Shown: positions 1-6,211 of the stretch, piece by piece | Numbering within the stretch: the stretch's first letter is position 1 | Layout of the letters: every line of letters starts with the position of its first letter | NCBI GenBank assembly: GCA_021793715.1 | Contig: JAJYSF010000051.1 | Span: forward strand, 1 to 6,488 | Length of the DNA stretch: 6,488 nucleotides | Direction: 5' to 3' | Origin: Actinomycetes bacterium | GTDB lineage: Bacteria > Actinomycetota > Actinomycetes > Actinomycetales > Microbacteriaceae | The notes under the pieces: generated by a model | Database searches by the model: none | Seen by the model: the letters and a program-made list of their open reading frames with translations, nothing else | What the model was told of the DNA's origin: nothing | Made by a program: the position numbers and the translations under genes

Positions 1-182
1 CGAGCCCACCACGGTGAGTACGTCAACGTATCTATCGTTGGAGGTCCGGTTACTTCGCTCACTCGCTCAACGCCTACGGGCGGCACGGCGAACCGTGCGC
101 GCGCTGCGGCATGCCGCTGGTCCGGGTGTCGTTCACAAACCGGTCGAGCCACTTCTGTCGCCGCTGCCAGCGCAAGAGGTAG
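1..182 (+). pseudogene. mutM: C-terminal end of formamidopyrimidine-DNA glycosylase (Fpg/MutM), with apparent frameshift
   Basis: Fpg removes oxidised purines such as 8-oxoguanine from DNA in base excision repair. The frame that ends at the TAG at 180-182 encodes [13 protein letters not shown] (from 45), then a zinc finger in which CARC and CRRC are separated by 16 residues, as in the family. The finger includes the NRSSHFC stretch with the conserved DNA-contacting arginine. This frame is closed by a TGA at 15-17 and has no start codon. The preceding Fpg-like residues EYVNV are instead read in another frame (16-30). Family members normally have about four residues between YVNV and GYF in one frame; here 17 bases separate them, which is not a multiple of three. 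So the gene seems to carry a small indel around 31-47, or the sequence has an error there. The N-terminal part lies outside the window. Family assignment is strong; the broken state is probable. Confidence 0.7.
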
Positions 183-219
183 CCGCCGGACCATCGCTCA
201 GACGGCGCCGGCCGGTCGG

Positions 220-2655
220 TTATTCCGCGGCGGCGGCCGGGACCGGCAGCGAGCGGCCGACCGAGACGACGTCGGACGGAGCCATCGCGATGCCGACACC
301 GGTCGGGCGCGGCGTGAAACCGGGGACGTCGTCGAGCCCGTACGTGTGGTCGACGACGCGGAGGCCGATGGCCTCGGATCCGCCGTTCTCGACCCGCAGC
401 GTCACCACGACGCCGTCGGTGGACGGCCCGTGGATCTCCAATCCGAACGCCCAGGGGCCGTTTTCCCGGTCAGTGATGTCGGCGAGCGGGAGGCCGTCGA
501 CTGTCGCCGCCGTGACGGGCCGGTCGCTGTACAGCGTGACCACGGGGGCCTCGCGCGCGGAACGCACCCGAACCTCGAGGACGCGAACGTCGCCGTCGAG
601 TCGGTCGTCGAGAACGGCCACCTCGGGTGCCGCCAGATCAGCGGGGTCCGCGAGGCCCGTGCGAGCGGAGTCACCGAACCACGGGACCTGCTGCGCGACG
701 GCCGCCGAACGCGGATCCGCTTCGCCGCCGCAGGTGACGAAGTCACAGGTCCAGTCGGACGGCTGTCGATCGCGACTGACCCACGCGGCTGTCTGCGTGT
801 CGTCGTCGACGACGTAATGCAGGTGCGCGGGGCGAGGGTGGTCCGCGTCGAAGCGGTCGATCGCGAGCCCCGCCGCGGAGAGGGACACCGCGAGCACGAG
901 AAGGACGCCGGTGATCCCCGTGCCGCGCGCGGCGAGTATTCGGCGCACGCGCGATCGGCGGTCTGTGGGCGAATGCGCCCGGAAGGCAAGCTCGATGAGG
1001 GGGAGGAACGGGACGGCGAGCAGGGCGATGAGGAAGGCCACCATTGCCCCGGAGGCGATGCCGCCCGAGGAGGCGAGCAGCTCCCACACGAGCTGCGGCA
1101 GGAACAGCGCAGAGACCGCGGCGCCCGCGGTGAGCGCGACCAGTCGCCAGCGTGGCGACGGCGCGACGAGCGCGACTGCGATCCCGACCGTTCCGCCGAG
1201 CGCAGGCAGCGTGAAGAGATACGACATCCCGGGCACCATTCCGGCTGCGATGACGCCGATCAACACCGGCCAGGCCATCGCGCCCAGAGCGAGAGCGGTC
1301 GGACCGAGCAGACGCCTCAGCAGCGCGTACCAGCCGACGAGGACCGCCGCCGTCAGGGCGACGATGGCGAAGCGGTAGAGCTCCGCGCGGTGCGGGTCGC
1401 CCATGCCGAAGTCGGCGTAACCGGGCCGCACCGCGACCAGCGCCTCCCAGAGGCCGAAGCTGGCCAGAGCGGAGATTGCCATCATGACGGCGGCGGCCCC
1501 GAATGCCATCAGCGTGCGCCCAATGCGGAGCAGGTCACGGCGCCGCGCCACCACGATGGCTCCGACGAGGAGGACGAGGCTCAGGCCTCCGAGGGGGAGC
1601 GCGAGCGCAGTCGGGTACTGCACGAGCTGTCCGAAGGCCGTGAAAAAGACCGCGTCCTCGCACTCCTCCGCGGATCCCTCACCGAGGTCCGCCGCGCCGA
1701 ACGTGCGCGTCAGGTCGAGCAGGTTCGCACCGTGATGCTGGAGGCTGGCCGGGCTGAGGTTCTCGATGGTGTCCAGCGGCGTGTGGTACGCCGAGGTGCC
1801 GCGGAAGAAGCCCGAGGTCAACCCGGCGAACCCCGCCGAGGTGAAGACCCCCAGGTCGGTGTTGTGCGAGGTCAGTTCGAAGAACGACGCGGTCGCGGAG
1901 TCGCCGAAGGGATGCGGCACCGACCCGTACGCGTCGAGCAGACAGCGGTTGCCGGCCGAGGTCTCGAACACGGTCGACGGGCCATGGCTGCCGCCGGCCT
2001 CGAGATTCAGGACGACCCCGCCGTTCTGCGCAAGAGGATGATGACGCACGAACGCGTCGGCGCCGAGCATGCCGGGTTCCTCGCCGTCGGTGAAGACCAC
2101 CACGATGTCGTTGCGGAGCTCCTCGCCGTGCTGCAGAGCGCGCACGGTCTCCAGGATCGCGGCGACCGCGGCACCGTTGTCCGCCGCGCCGGGGCTGTTC
2201 ATCGACGAGTCGTAGTGCGCCAGGAGGAAGACGCGGCCGCTCGAATCGGAACCAGGGACGACCGCGACGACGTTGTCGACCGTGCCGACGAGCTCTGACC
2301 CGTCGTTTCCCGAGCGCACCGGAGACGCACCCAGCGCCTCGTGCACCTGCGGTTCGAGCGCGAGCTCGCGCAGGCGATCGACGAGTTCGTCCCGCGCGCG
2401 ATCCGCGGCCGGCGTCCCGGTTGGGTGCGGCGTGGTGGCGAAGGCGGGAAGGTGCTCAGCGGCACGCGTGGCGCTGAACTCGCTCTGCGGCGCCGACTCC
2501 GGCTTCGGGCTCGGCGGAATGAGGTCCAGCGTTGCGACCGCGCCGATGAGCAGGAGCACGAGTGAGGCCACGAGTCCGCCGAGTGCTCGGACGGGGGCGC
2601 CGACGAGCGTAGACGCGCGGCGCGGCGTCTCGCTCGGGTCGTTCGTCGTGCTCAT
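220..2655 (-). CDS. Membrane-anchored M28-family zinc metallopeptidase, ERMP1-like (9 predicted membrane helices)
   Basis: Predicted zinc exopeptidase (aminopeptidase-like) of 811 residues. Residues 1-23 are cytoplasmic and 24-46 form a membrane helix. The M28 domain follows (about 47-325) with family metal and catalytic positions visible: H147 in AHYDS, bridging D159 in AADNG, catalytic E192 and ligand E193 in TDGEEPG, E219 in NLEAGG and H291 in YHTPLDT. The glutamate at 219 and the YHT..DT ending resemble the ER metallopeptidase 1 branch. Eight more helices lie at about 350-370, 382-405, 427-447, 453-475, 478-498, 504-526, 534-558 and 578-600. Positively charged loops at 371-380, 447-452, 499-504 and 558-577 put both the peptidase domain and the C-terminal domain (601-811; Cys637 and Cys642) outside. 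The ATG at 2655 is chosen because AAGGAG (2666-2671) sits 10 bases upstream and because an in-frame GTG at 2718 would put the promoter and operators inside the gene. The substrate is unknown. Divergent from padR. Confidence 0.92.
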   Translation of the reverse strand: MSTTNDPSETPRRASTLVGAPVRALGGLVASLVLLLIGAVATLDLIPPSPKPESAPQSEFSATRAAEHLPAFATTPHPTGTPAADRARDELVDRLRELALEPQVHEALGASPVRSGNDGSELVGTVDNVVAVVPGSDSSGRVFLLAHYDSSMNSPGAADNGAAVAAILETVRALQHGEELRNDIVVVFTDGEEPGMLGADAFVRHHPLAQNGGVVLNLEAGGSHGPSTVFETSAGNRCLLDAYGSVPHPFGDSATASFFELTSHNTDLGVFTSAGFAGLTSGFFRGTSAYHTPLDTIENLSPASLQHHGANLLDLTRTFGAADLGEGSAEECEDAVFFTAFGQLVQYPTALALPLGGLSLVLLVGAIVVARRRDLLRIGRTLMAFGAAAVMMAISALASFGLWEALVAVRPGYADFGMGDPHRAELYRFAIVALTAAVLVGWYALLRRLLGPTALALGAMAWPVLIGVIAAGMVPGMSYLFTLPALGGTVGIAVALVAPSPRWRLVALTAGAAVSALFLPQLVWELLASSGGIASGAMVAFLIALLAVPFLPLIELAFRAHSPTDRRSRVRRILAARGTGITGVLLVLAVSLSAAGLAIDRFDADHPRPAHLHYVVDDDTQTAAWVSRDRQPSDWTCDFVTCGGEADPRSAAVAQQVPWFGDSARTGLADPADLAAPEVAVLDDRLDGDVRVLEVRVRSAREAPVVTLYSDRPVTAATVDGLPLADITDRENGPWAFGLEIHGPSTDGVVVTLRVENGGSEAIGLRVVDHTYGLDDVPGFTPRPTGVGIAMAPSDVVSVGRSLPVPAAAAE

Positions 2656-2665
2656 CGATTCGGTG

Positions 2666-2671
2666 CTCCTT
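2666..2671 (-). promoter_or_regulatory. Shine-Dalgarno site deciding the M28 peptidase start
   Basis: AAGGAG on the - strand, with 10 bases between it and the ATG at 2655. It supports the shorter 811-residue protein over the 832-residue reading that begins at a GTG at 2718. Confidence 0.7.
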
Positions 2672-2683
2672 GACGGCCGACAG

Positions 2684-2694
2684 TCCACAGTGGA
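2684..2694. promoter_or_regulatory. Palindromic operator copy 1 (TCCACAGTGGA)
   Basis: Five-base arms TCCAC/GTGGA around a single central base. It is identical to the copy at 2714-2724 and centred exactly 30 bp from it, about three helical turns, so both sites face the same side of the DNA. It lies just downstream of the predicted -10 box of the peptidase gene, over the expected transcription start. The likely ligand is the adjacent PadR regulator; this is inferred from position, and the motif differs from the ATGT/ACAT dyad known for some PadR proteins. Confidence 0.65.
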
Positions 2695-2700
2695 ATATGA

Positions 2701-2731
2701 AAAGTATTGACCGTCCACAGTGGAGTGTCAA
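2701..2731 (-). promoter_or_regulatory. Predicted promoter of the M28 peptidase gene
   Basis: On the - strand a perfect -35 hexamer TTGACA (2726-2731) is followed after 19 bases by TACTTT (2701-2706). The spacer is long, so the -10 assignment is tentative. The start would fall near 2694, leaving a leader of about 39 bases that contains AAGGAG. Both palindromic operators overlap this promoter region. Confidence 0.5.
2707..2731. promoter_or_regulatory. Palindromic operator copy 2 with extended arms
   Basis: The core TCCACAGTGGA at 2714-2724 is flanked by a second pair of symmetric arms, TTGAC at 2707-2711 and GTCAA at 2727-2731, giving a 25-bp imperfect dyad with 20 of 24 arm bases matched. 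The core sits between the predicted -35 and -10 boxes of the peptidase promoter and immediately upstream of the padR -10 box, so one bound repressor could block both directions. The outer arms are missing at copy 1, so this is probably the stronger site. Confidence 0.65.
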
Positions 2732-2735
2732 GCGC

Positions 2736-2741
2736 TAAGAT
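2736..2741 (+). promoter_or_regulatory. Predicted -10 box of the padR promoter
   Basis: TAAGAT is a good match to the -10 consensus, 32 bases upstream of the padR GTG. No good -35 hexamer lies at 17-18 bases; that position falls in operator copy 2, consistent with autoregulation. TTGACC at 2707-2712 is too far away (23 bases) to be its -35. Confidence 0.4.
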
Positions 2742-2773
2742 CGACGTGAACGCAGCAGAACTCGAGGGGGACC

Positions 2774-3355
2774 GTGACCGACAAGCCGCTGAACACGACC
2801 GCTGCGTCCCTGCTCGGGATGCTGCACGACGGTCCGCTGAGCGGGTGGGATCTCGTCGCGAAGGCCGAGGACGAGATCGGCGCGTTCTGGAGCCTCACGC
2901 GCAGCCAGGTCTATCGCGAGCTCAAAACGCTGTCGGAGCGCGGACTGATCGAGGCCGGGCGCGCGGGCGCGCGCGATCGGCGTCCCTACAGCCTCACCGA
3001 CGACGGCCGCGCGGCGTTCCAGGAGTGGTTGGCGACAGATCCCCAGCGGGAAGTCATCCGTTACCCGCTCCTGCTGCGGCTGCGCTTCGGGCGATTCCTG
3101 TCGGCGGATACGATCTCCGCGCTCATTCGTGACGCGCACGCTGAGCACTCCGCGGCGCTCGAGTCGTACCTCGCGGAGCGTGCGGCAGCAGAGCAGGCGA
3201 CCGCGCAGGGGGTCGAGATCCCCGGGGTGGACGACTTCACGCTCGCCGTCCTCGATCTCGGGATCCGCTACGAGCAGGCGATGGTCGACTGGTTGGCGCT
3301 CCTGCCGGCGCGCATCGATGTGGAAGGCGCCGCAAACGGCTCGAGCGTCGAGTGA
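2774..3355 (+). CDS. PadR-family transcriptional regulator
   Basis: Cytoplasmic DNA-binding protein of 193 residues, a usual length for PadR proteins with a C-terminal dimerisation domain. Residues 9-88 form the winged helix-turn-helix: SLLGMLHDGPLSGWDL, then the recognition helix region LTRSQVYRELKTLSERGLI (41-59), which is classic for PadR, then the wing DRRPYSLTDDGR (68-79). Residues 92-180 are a helical C-terminal domain expected to dimerise by coiled coil. The GTG start at 2774 is preceded by GAGGGGG (2764-2770). It is divergent from the M28 peptidase gene, and two identical palindromes lie in the shared promoter region. The inferred role is repression of the peptidase and of itself, released by an unknown ligand. 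No cognate effector can be read from the sequence. It ends 36 bp from the convergent monooxygenase gene. Confidence 0.93.
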   Translation: MTDKPLNTTAASLLGMLHDGPLSGWDLVAKAEDEIGAFWSLTRSQVYRELKTLSERGLIEAGRAGARDRRPYSLTDDGRAAFQEWLATDPQREVIRYPLLLRLRFGRFLSADTISALIRDAHAEHSAALESYLAERAAAEQATAQGVEIPGVDDFTLAVLDLGIRYEQAMVDWLALLPARIDVEGAANGSSVE

Positions 3356-3362
3356 GGTTCCC

Positions 3363-3376
3363 GCCGCTCCCGCGGC
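3363..3376. terminator. Small GC hairpin between convergent padR and monooxygenase genes
   Basis: GCCGC, a TCCC loop and GCGGC make a five-base stem in the 36-bp gap between the two stop codons. No T-tract follows on either strand. It could help termination in both directions but is short, and such stems are common by chance in GC-rich DNA. Confidence 0.2.
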
Positions 3377-3391
3377 ATCGGTCGTCGTCGC

Positions 3392-4483
3392 TCAGACTCC
3401 GAGATCGCGCACGAGTTGTGCCACTGCCTCGCGCCCGGCGCGATTCGCACCGACGGTCGACTGCGAGGGCCCGAAGCCGATGAGGTGCACGCGCGGTTCG
3501 CCGAAGACCTGCGTGCCGCGCATCGTCACCCCGCCGATCTCGTTCACGAGGTAGAGCGGATCCAGGTGCCGGATGTCGGCGCGAAACCCCGTCGCCCAGA
3601 GGATCGTGTCGACGGGGGTGAGGGATCCGTCCGCTTCGCGGACGCCCTCAGGCTCGATGCGCGTGAACATCGGTCGTCGATCGAGCGCGCCACGGTCGTG
3701 CGCGGCTCGTGCCGCCGGGCTCCAGTGCAGCCCCGTGTAGCTCACGATGCTGCCGGTCGGTCGCCCGGCCTCCGCGTCGGCGGTCACCTTCTCGATCGTG
3801 TCGCGACCCGTCGTCTCGGGCTCGAAGTCGCCCTCGATGAACACGGGTTCGCGGCGGGTGTACCAGAACGTCTCGGCGACGCGGGAGATCTCTTCGAGCA
3901 GCTGCACCGCGGAGATGCCGCCGCCCACAACCGCCACCCGCCGGTCGGTGAAATCCTCGAGCCGTGTGTAGTCGCGGGTGTGCAACTGCTCGCCGAGGAA
4001 CGTGTCGGCGCCCGGGTAGACGGGAAGGACCGGCGCGTTCCACGTTCCCGTGGCGTTGATGACGGCGCGCGTGCGCCAGAGCGTGTCGCGCGTGCGGACG
4101 AGAAGGTCGCCGTCCTCCTCATCGTCTGCGTAGTCGACCCGCTCAACCCGTACGGGACGCACGATGGGTAGCCCGTGGCGTCGTTCGAACTCCGCGAAGT
4201 ACCGCGGTACCGCCTCTCGGCTGGGGTCGGGTCGATGCGTATCCGGCGGTGGCATGCCGGGCAGCGCGAAAATGCCGTTGAGCTTCGGCACGACGAGTGA
4301 TTCCCACCGGTGCTGCCAGGCGCCGCCCGGAGCGTCGTTCTCGTCGAGTACGACGAACGAGCGATCAGCCTCCGAGTGGTCGAGAGCGCTGGCGAACCCT
4401 CGCCGGGAGAGGTGATGCGCCGCCGAGAGCCCCGCCTGACCTCCACCGATGACGACGACGGTGGCGAATCGGGAGGTGGTCAC
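3392..4483 (-). CDS. FAD/NADPH-dependent monooxygenase, CzcO/FMO-like
   Basis: Predicted cytosolic flavoprotein of 363 residues that uses FAD and NAD(P)H to oxygenate a small molecule; the substrate is unknown. Numbered from the GTG at 4483: the FAD-binding Rossmann motif is GGGQAG (13-18), followed by PGGAW (53-57). ATGTW is at 145-149. An FMO/Baeyer-Villiger-like FLGEQLHTRDY is at 162-172, the NADPH-binding VVGGGISA at 185-192, and the second ATG-type motif WATGF at 296-300. The length fits the compact CzcO-type group (COG2072). An open extension reaches 4624 but would overlap the divergent acetyltransferase gene. The GTG gives the family-typical N-terminus VTTSRFATVVVIGGG. AGGAG directly abuts that GTG, which is odd spacing, so the exact start is uncertain. 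It may act alone, as both neighbours point the other way. Confidence 0.88.
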   Translation of the reverse strand: MTTSRFATVVVIGGGQAGLSAAHHLSRRGFASALDHSEADRSFVVLDENDAPGGAWQHRWESLVVPKLNGIFALPGMPPPDTHRPDPSREAVPRYFAEFERRHGLPIVRPVRVERVDYADDEEDGDLLVRTRDTLWRTRAVINATGTWNAPVLPVYPGADTFLGEQLHTRDYTRLEDFTDRRVAVVGGGISAVQLLEEISRVAETFWYTRREPVFIEGDFEPETTGRDTIEKVTADAEAGRPTGSIVSYTGLHWSPAARAAHDRGALDRRPMFTRIEPEGVREADGSLTPVDTILWATGFRADIRHLDPLYLVNEIGGVTMRGTQVFGEPRVHLIGFGPSQSTVGANRAGREAVAQLVRDLGV

Positions 4484-4487
4484 CTCC
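4472..4487 (-). promoter_or_regulatory. Dyad covering the ribosome binding site and start codon of the monooxygenase gene
   Basis: On the - strand GGAGGT and ACCTCC flank a four-base GACC loop, so the mRNA could fold into a six-pair hairpin that buries both the Shine-Dalgarno GGAGG and the GTG start at 4483. Alternatively it is a protein-binding dyad, or a chance result of a purine-rich ribosome site followed by Thr-Ser codons. Confidence 0.35.
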
Positions 4488-4547
4488 TGGCCAACCCGCG
4501 AGGCACCGGCACTATTCCGCACCGGCCACGGCACATCCCCTGCTCTT

Positions 4548-5117
4548 ATGGACATCGATGTTCGCCCCGCGGTCGTGTTCGAAGACGTCGCGGCCGTCGT
4601 CGGCCCGAAGAAACCGACCTCCAACGTCTGTTTCTGCCTGAGCTATCGTCTCCGAAGCAGAGAGAACAACGCCCTTCGGGGCCCAGCGCGCGCCGAGCGT
4701 GTTCGCGAGCTGTGCGGCGAGGATCCGCCGCCGGGTGTGATCGCCTACCGCGACGGCGAGCCCGTCGGCTGGGCGGCTGTGCACCCGCGCGCCCGCACGA
4801 GCTTCGCGCACAACCGACGGATACCGGCCATCGATGACCTCGACGTCTGGTCACTGTGGTGTCTCCGTGTGCGTCCCGGCTATCGAAAGCAGGGGATCAC
4901 CTATGCCCTCGTTCAGGGCGCGGTCGCGCACGCGCGCACCGGCGGAGCGCCGGCGATCGAGGCCTATCCGGTCGATAACGGCGACGCGCGTGTCGATCTG
5001 ACGATGGCGTACGTCGGCACGCGCAAGCTGTTTGAACGGGCGGGCTTCACGAAGGCTGCATCCACCGACTCGGTTCTCAACGGCTTCCCGCGCGTGCTGA
5101 TGCGTCTCGCGCTCTGA
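4548..5117 (+). CDS. GNAT-family N-acetyltransferase
   Basis: Predicted cytosolic acetyl-CoA-dependent N-acetyltransferase of 189 residues; the substrate cannot be told from sequence. The acetyl-CoA-binding motif A is at 106-118 (CLRVRPGYRKQGIT), with the pyrophosphate-loop pattern R-x-x-G within RKQG. Motif B is LFERAGF (161-167), and the C-terminal strand is NGFPRVLMRL. Conserved-looking blocks NVCFCLSYR (26-34) and AHNRRIP (87-93) lie in the substrate half; the Cys pair at 28 and 30 is notable. The ATG at 4548 is chosen because MDIDVRPA is a typical GNAT beginning. A longer open frame from 4449 would overlap the divergent monooxygenase and encodes no recognisable domain. No Shine-Dalgarno sequence is visible upstream. 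The gene is 64 bp from its divergent neighbour and convergent with cofD. Confidence 0.9.
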   Translation: MDIDVRPAVVFEDVAAVVGPKKPTSNVCFCLSYRLRSRENNALRGPARAERVRELCGEDPPPGVIAYRDGEPVGWAAVHPRARTSFAHNRRIPAIDDLDVWSLWCLRVRPGYRKQGITYALVQGAVAHARTGGAPAIEAYPVDNGDARVDLTMAYVGTRKLFERAGFTKAASTDSVLNGFPRVLMRLAL

Positions 5118-5123
5118 CGCCCT

Positions 5124-5175
5124 GCGAGTGCGATTCCGCCCTCACGGACGTGGAAAAGGACGGGAGGGCACTCGC
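5124..5175. terminator. Inverted repeat between convergent acetyltransferase and cofD genes
   Basis: GCGAGTGC (5124-5131) is the exact reverse complement of GCACTCGC (5168-5175). A competing inner pair is GCCCTC (5138-5143) with GAGGGC (5164-5169). The structure starts six bases after the acetyltransferase stop codon and lies wholly in the 95-bp gap before the cofD stop codon. No T-tract is present, so it is at best an atypical bidirectional terminator. Confidence 0.35.
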
Positions 5176-5212
5176 GAACCAGATCGCGGGCGGGAGGGCG
5201 TCGCGGGAGCGG

Positions 5213-6178
5213 TCAGCGCAGCGTGCGCGCGAGGGCGAGCGTGTCGCGGGCGACCTGCGCGGAGGAATCCGCGTCGCGCATCCACAGCGGAACGGCGCGC
5301 GTGGCGATGCCGAGCGCGATAAGCGGATCCGTCGCGGACGCGTCGGCCTTATCGACGAGCCAGCCGTCGAGGATCCCGCCCGCGCGTCGCGCGCCATAAT
5401 GTTCCGCGACGGCGCGTGCCGACGTCTCGACACCGATCGCGGTCAGGCAGGCATCGGCCATTCCGCGCACGACGGATCCGTCGATGATGCCGGAGACGCC
5501 GACGATCGGAGCGGCAGCATCGCGCAACAGCGCGCGCATCCCGGGCACCGCGAGAATCGGGCCGATCGACACGACCGGGTTCGACGGGGCGACGATGATC
5601 ATGTCGGCGTTCTCGATCGCGTCGTGGGCGCCCGACGTGACCGAGGCGCGCTCGATGTCGCTCTGCTCGAACCGGCGTGCCGGCAGCTGCGAGCGATGCC
5701 TGACCCACCATTCCTGGAAGTGCATCCGCCCGCTGTCGGTGACGACCTGCGTGTCGATCTCCGCGTCCGTCGCGGGGTGCAGGGTCGCGCCGAGCGGCCA
5801 CCGGGATCCAAGGCGCCGGTAGACGTCGCTGACCGAGGCCCCCTCCCGCAGCCACGCGGTGCGGGCGATGTGCGTGCCGAGGTCGAGATCGCCGAGCGTG
5901 AACCAGTCGGGCGCCGTGCCCCACGCGGCCAGCTCCGCGGAGACGCGTTCGGTCTCTCCGGCACGGCCCCAGCCACGTTCAGTGTCGTTCACGTCGGCGA
6001 GCGCGTACAGGAGGCTGTCGTGATCGGGCGCGATTCGCAGCCCCGACACCCACCAGTCGTCGGCCGTATTCACGACGACGTCGATGGAGTCATCAGAGCT
6101 CTCCCGCGCAATGTGCTCGCGCAGTCCGAGCACGAACCGCGCGCACCCGACGCCGCCTCCGATCACCGTGATCCGCAT
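5213..6178 (-). CDS. cofD: 2-phospho-L-lactate (or phosphoenolpyruvate) transferase CofD/FbiA, coenzyme F420 biosynthesis
   Basis: CofD/FbiA joins the activated phospholactyl or phosphoenolpyruvyl group to the deazaflavin Fo, making F420-0 or its dehydro form in the cytoplasm; actinobacterial enzymes are reported to use the phosphoenolpyruvate route. The protein is 321 residues, normal for the family. Visible blocks: the N-terminal nucleotide-binding loop GGGVGCARF (7-15), NTADDWWVSGLRIAPDHDS (37-55), TLGDLDLGTHIAR (94-106), MHFQEWWVRHR (152-162), APSNPVVSIGPIL (197-209) and VSGIIDG (228-234). Cys12 replaces the more usual Gly in the GGVGGA/R loop. The start is the ATG at 6178, exactly where the Rossmann-like strand MRITVIGGG begins. 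There is no clear Shine-Dalgarno site; TAGCGT lies six bases upstream, suggesting a leaderless transcript. No fbiB, fbiC or cofC is adjacent, so the other F420 genes must lie elsewhere. Confidence 0.93.
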   Translation of the reverse strand: MRITVIGGGVGCARFVLGLREHIARESSDDSIDVVVNTADDWWVSGLRIAPDHDSLLYALADVNDTERGWGRAGETERVSAELAAWGTAPDWFTLGDLDLGTHIARTAWLREGASVSDVYRRLGSRWPLGATLHPATDAEIDTQVVTDSGRMHFQEWWVRHRSQLPARRFEQSDIERASVTSGAHDAIENADMIIVAPSNPVVSIGPILAVPGMRALLRDAAAPIVGVSGIIDGSVVRGMADACLTAIGVETSARAVAEHYGARRAGGILDGWLVDKADASATDPLIALGIATRAVPLWMRDADSSAQVARDTLALARTLR

Positions 6179-6184
6179 GGATCC

Positions 6185-6190
6185 ACGCTA
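6185..6190 (-). promoter_or_regulatory. Predicted -10 box for a leaderless cofD transcript
   Basis: TAGCGT on the - strand fits the TANNNT pattern and ends six bases before the cofD ATG, so transcription would begin at the A of the start codon. This arrangement is common in actinobacteria for genes without a ribosome binding site. No convincing -35 box was identified. Confidence 0.4.
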
Positions 6191-6211
6191 CCCGTTGGCG
6201 TTCCGCGATGA

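Noticed and set aside
183..219. Possible terminator in the convergent gap between the Fpg gene and the peptidase
   Set aside because: Only short self-complementary GC runs (such as CGGCGCCG) are present, with no clear stem-loop or T-tract; not distinguishable from background in GC-rich DNA.
14..817. 267-residue open frame on the + strand
   Set aside because: It overlaps the Fpg zinc finger in a different frame and then runs antisense to the peptidase; its Ser/Thr/Arg-rich composition and lack of motifs mark it as a shadow.
346..2298. 650-residue open frame on the + strand
   Set aside because: It is fully antisense to the M28 peptidase, low in hydrophobic residues and dominated by Arg, Glu, Asp and Gly as expected of a GC-rich shadow frame, with no recognisable domain. 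The opposite strand has clear catalytic motifs and membrane helices.
2656..2718. Upstream extension of the M28 peptidase to a GTG at 2718
   Set aside because: The 21 extra residues would be encoded by the operator and promoter region, and a good ribosome site precedes the ATG at 2655 instead.
4449..4547. Upstream extension of the acetyltransferase frame
   Set aside because: The 33 extra residues overlap the monooxygenase gene on the other strand; the GNAT fold begins naturally at MDIDVRPA.
4484..4624. Upstream extension of the monooxygenase frame
   Set aside because: It would overlap the divergent acetyltransferase start and adds residues with no family resemblance before the Rossmann strand.
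5150..6211. 353-residue open frame on the + strand
   Set aside because: It lies antisense to cofD, is rich in Arg and Asp, and has no domain; cofD motifs on the - strand are unambiguous.
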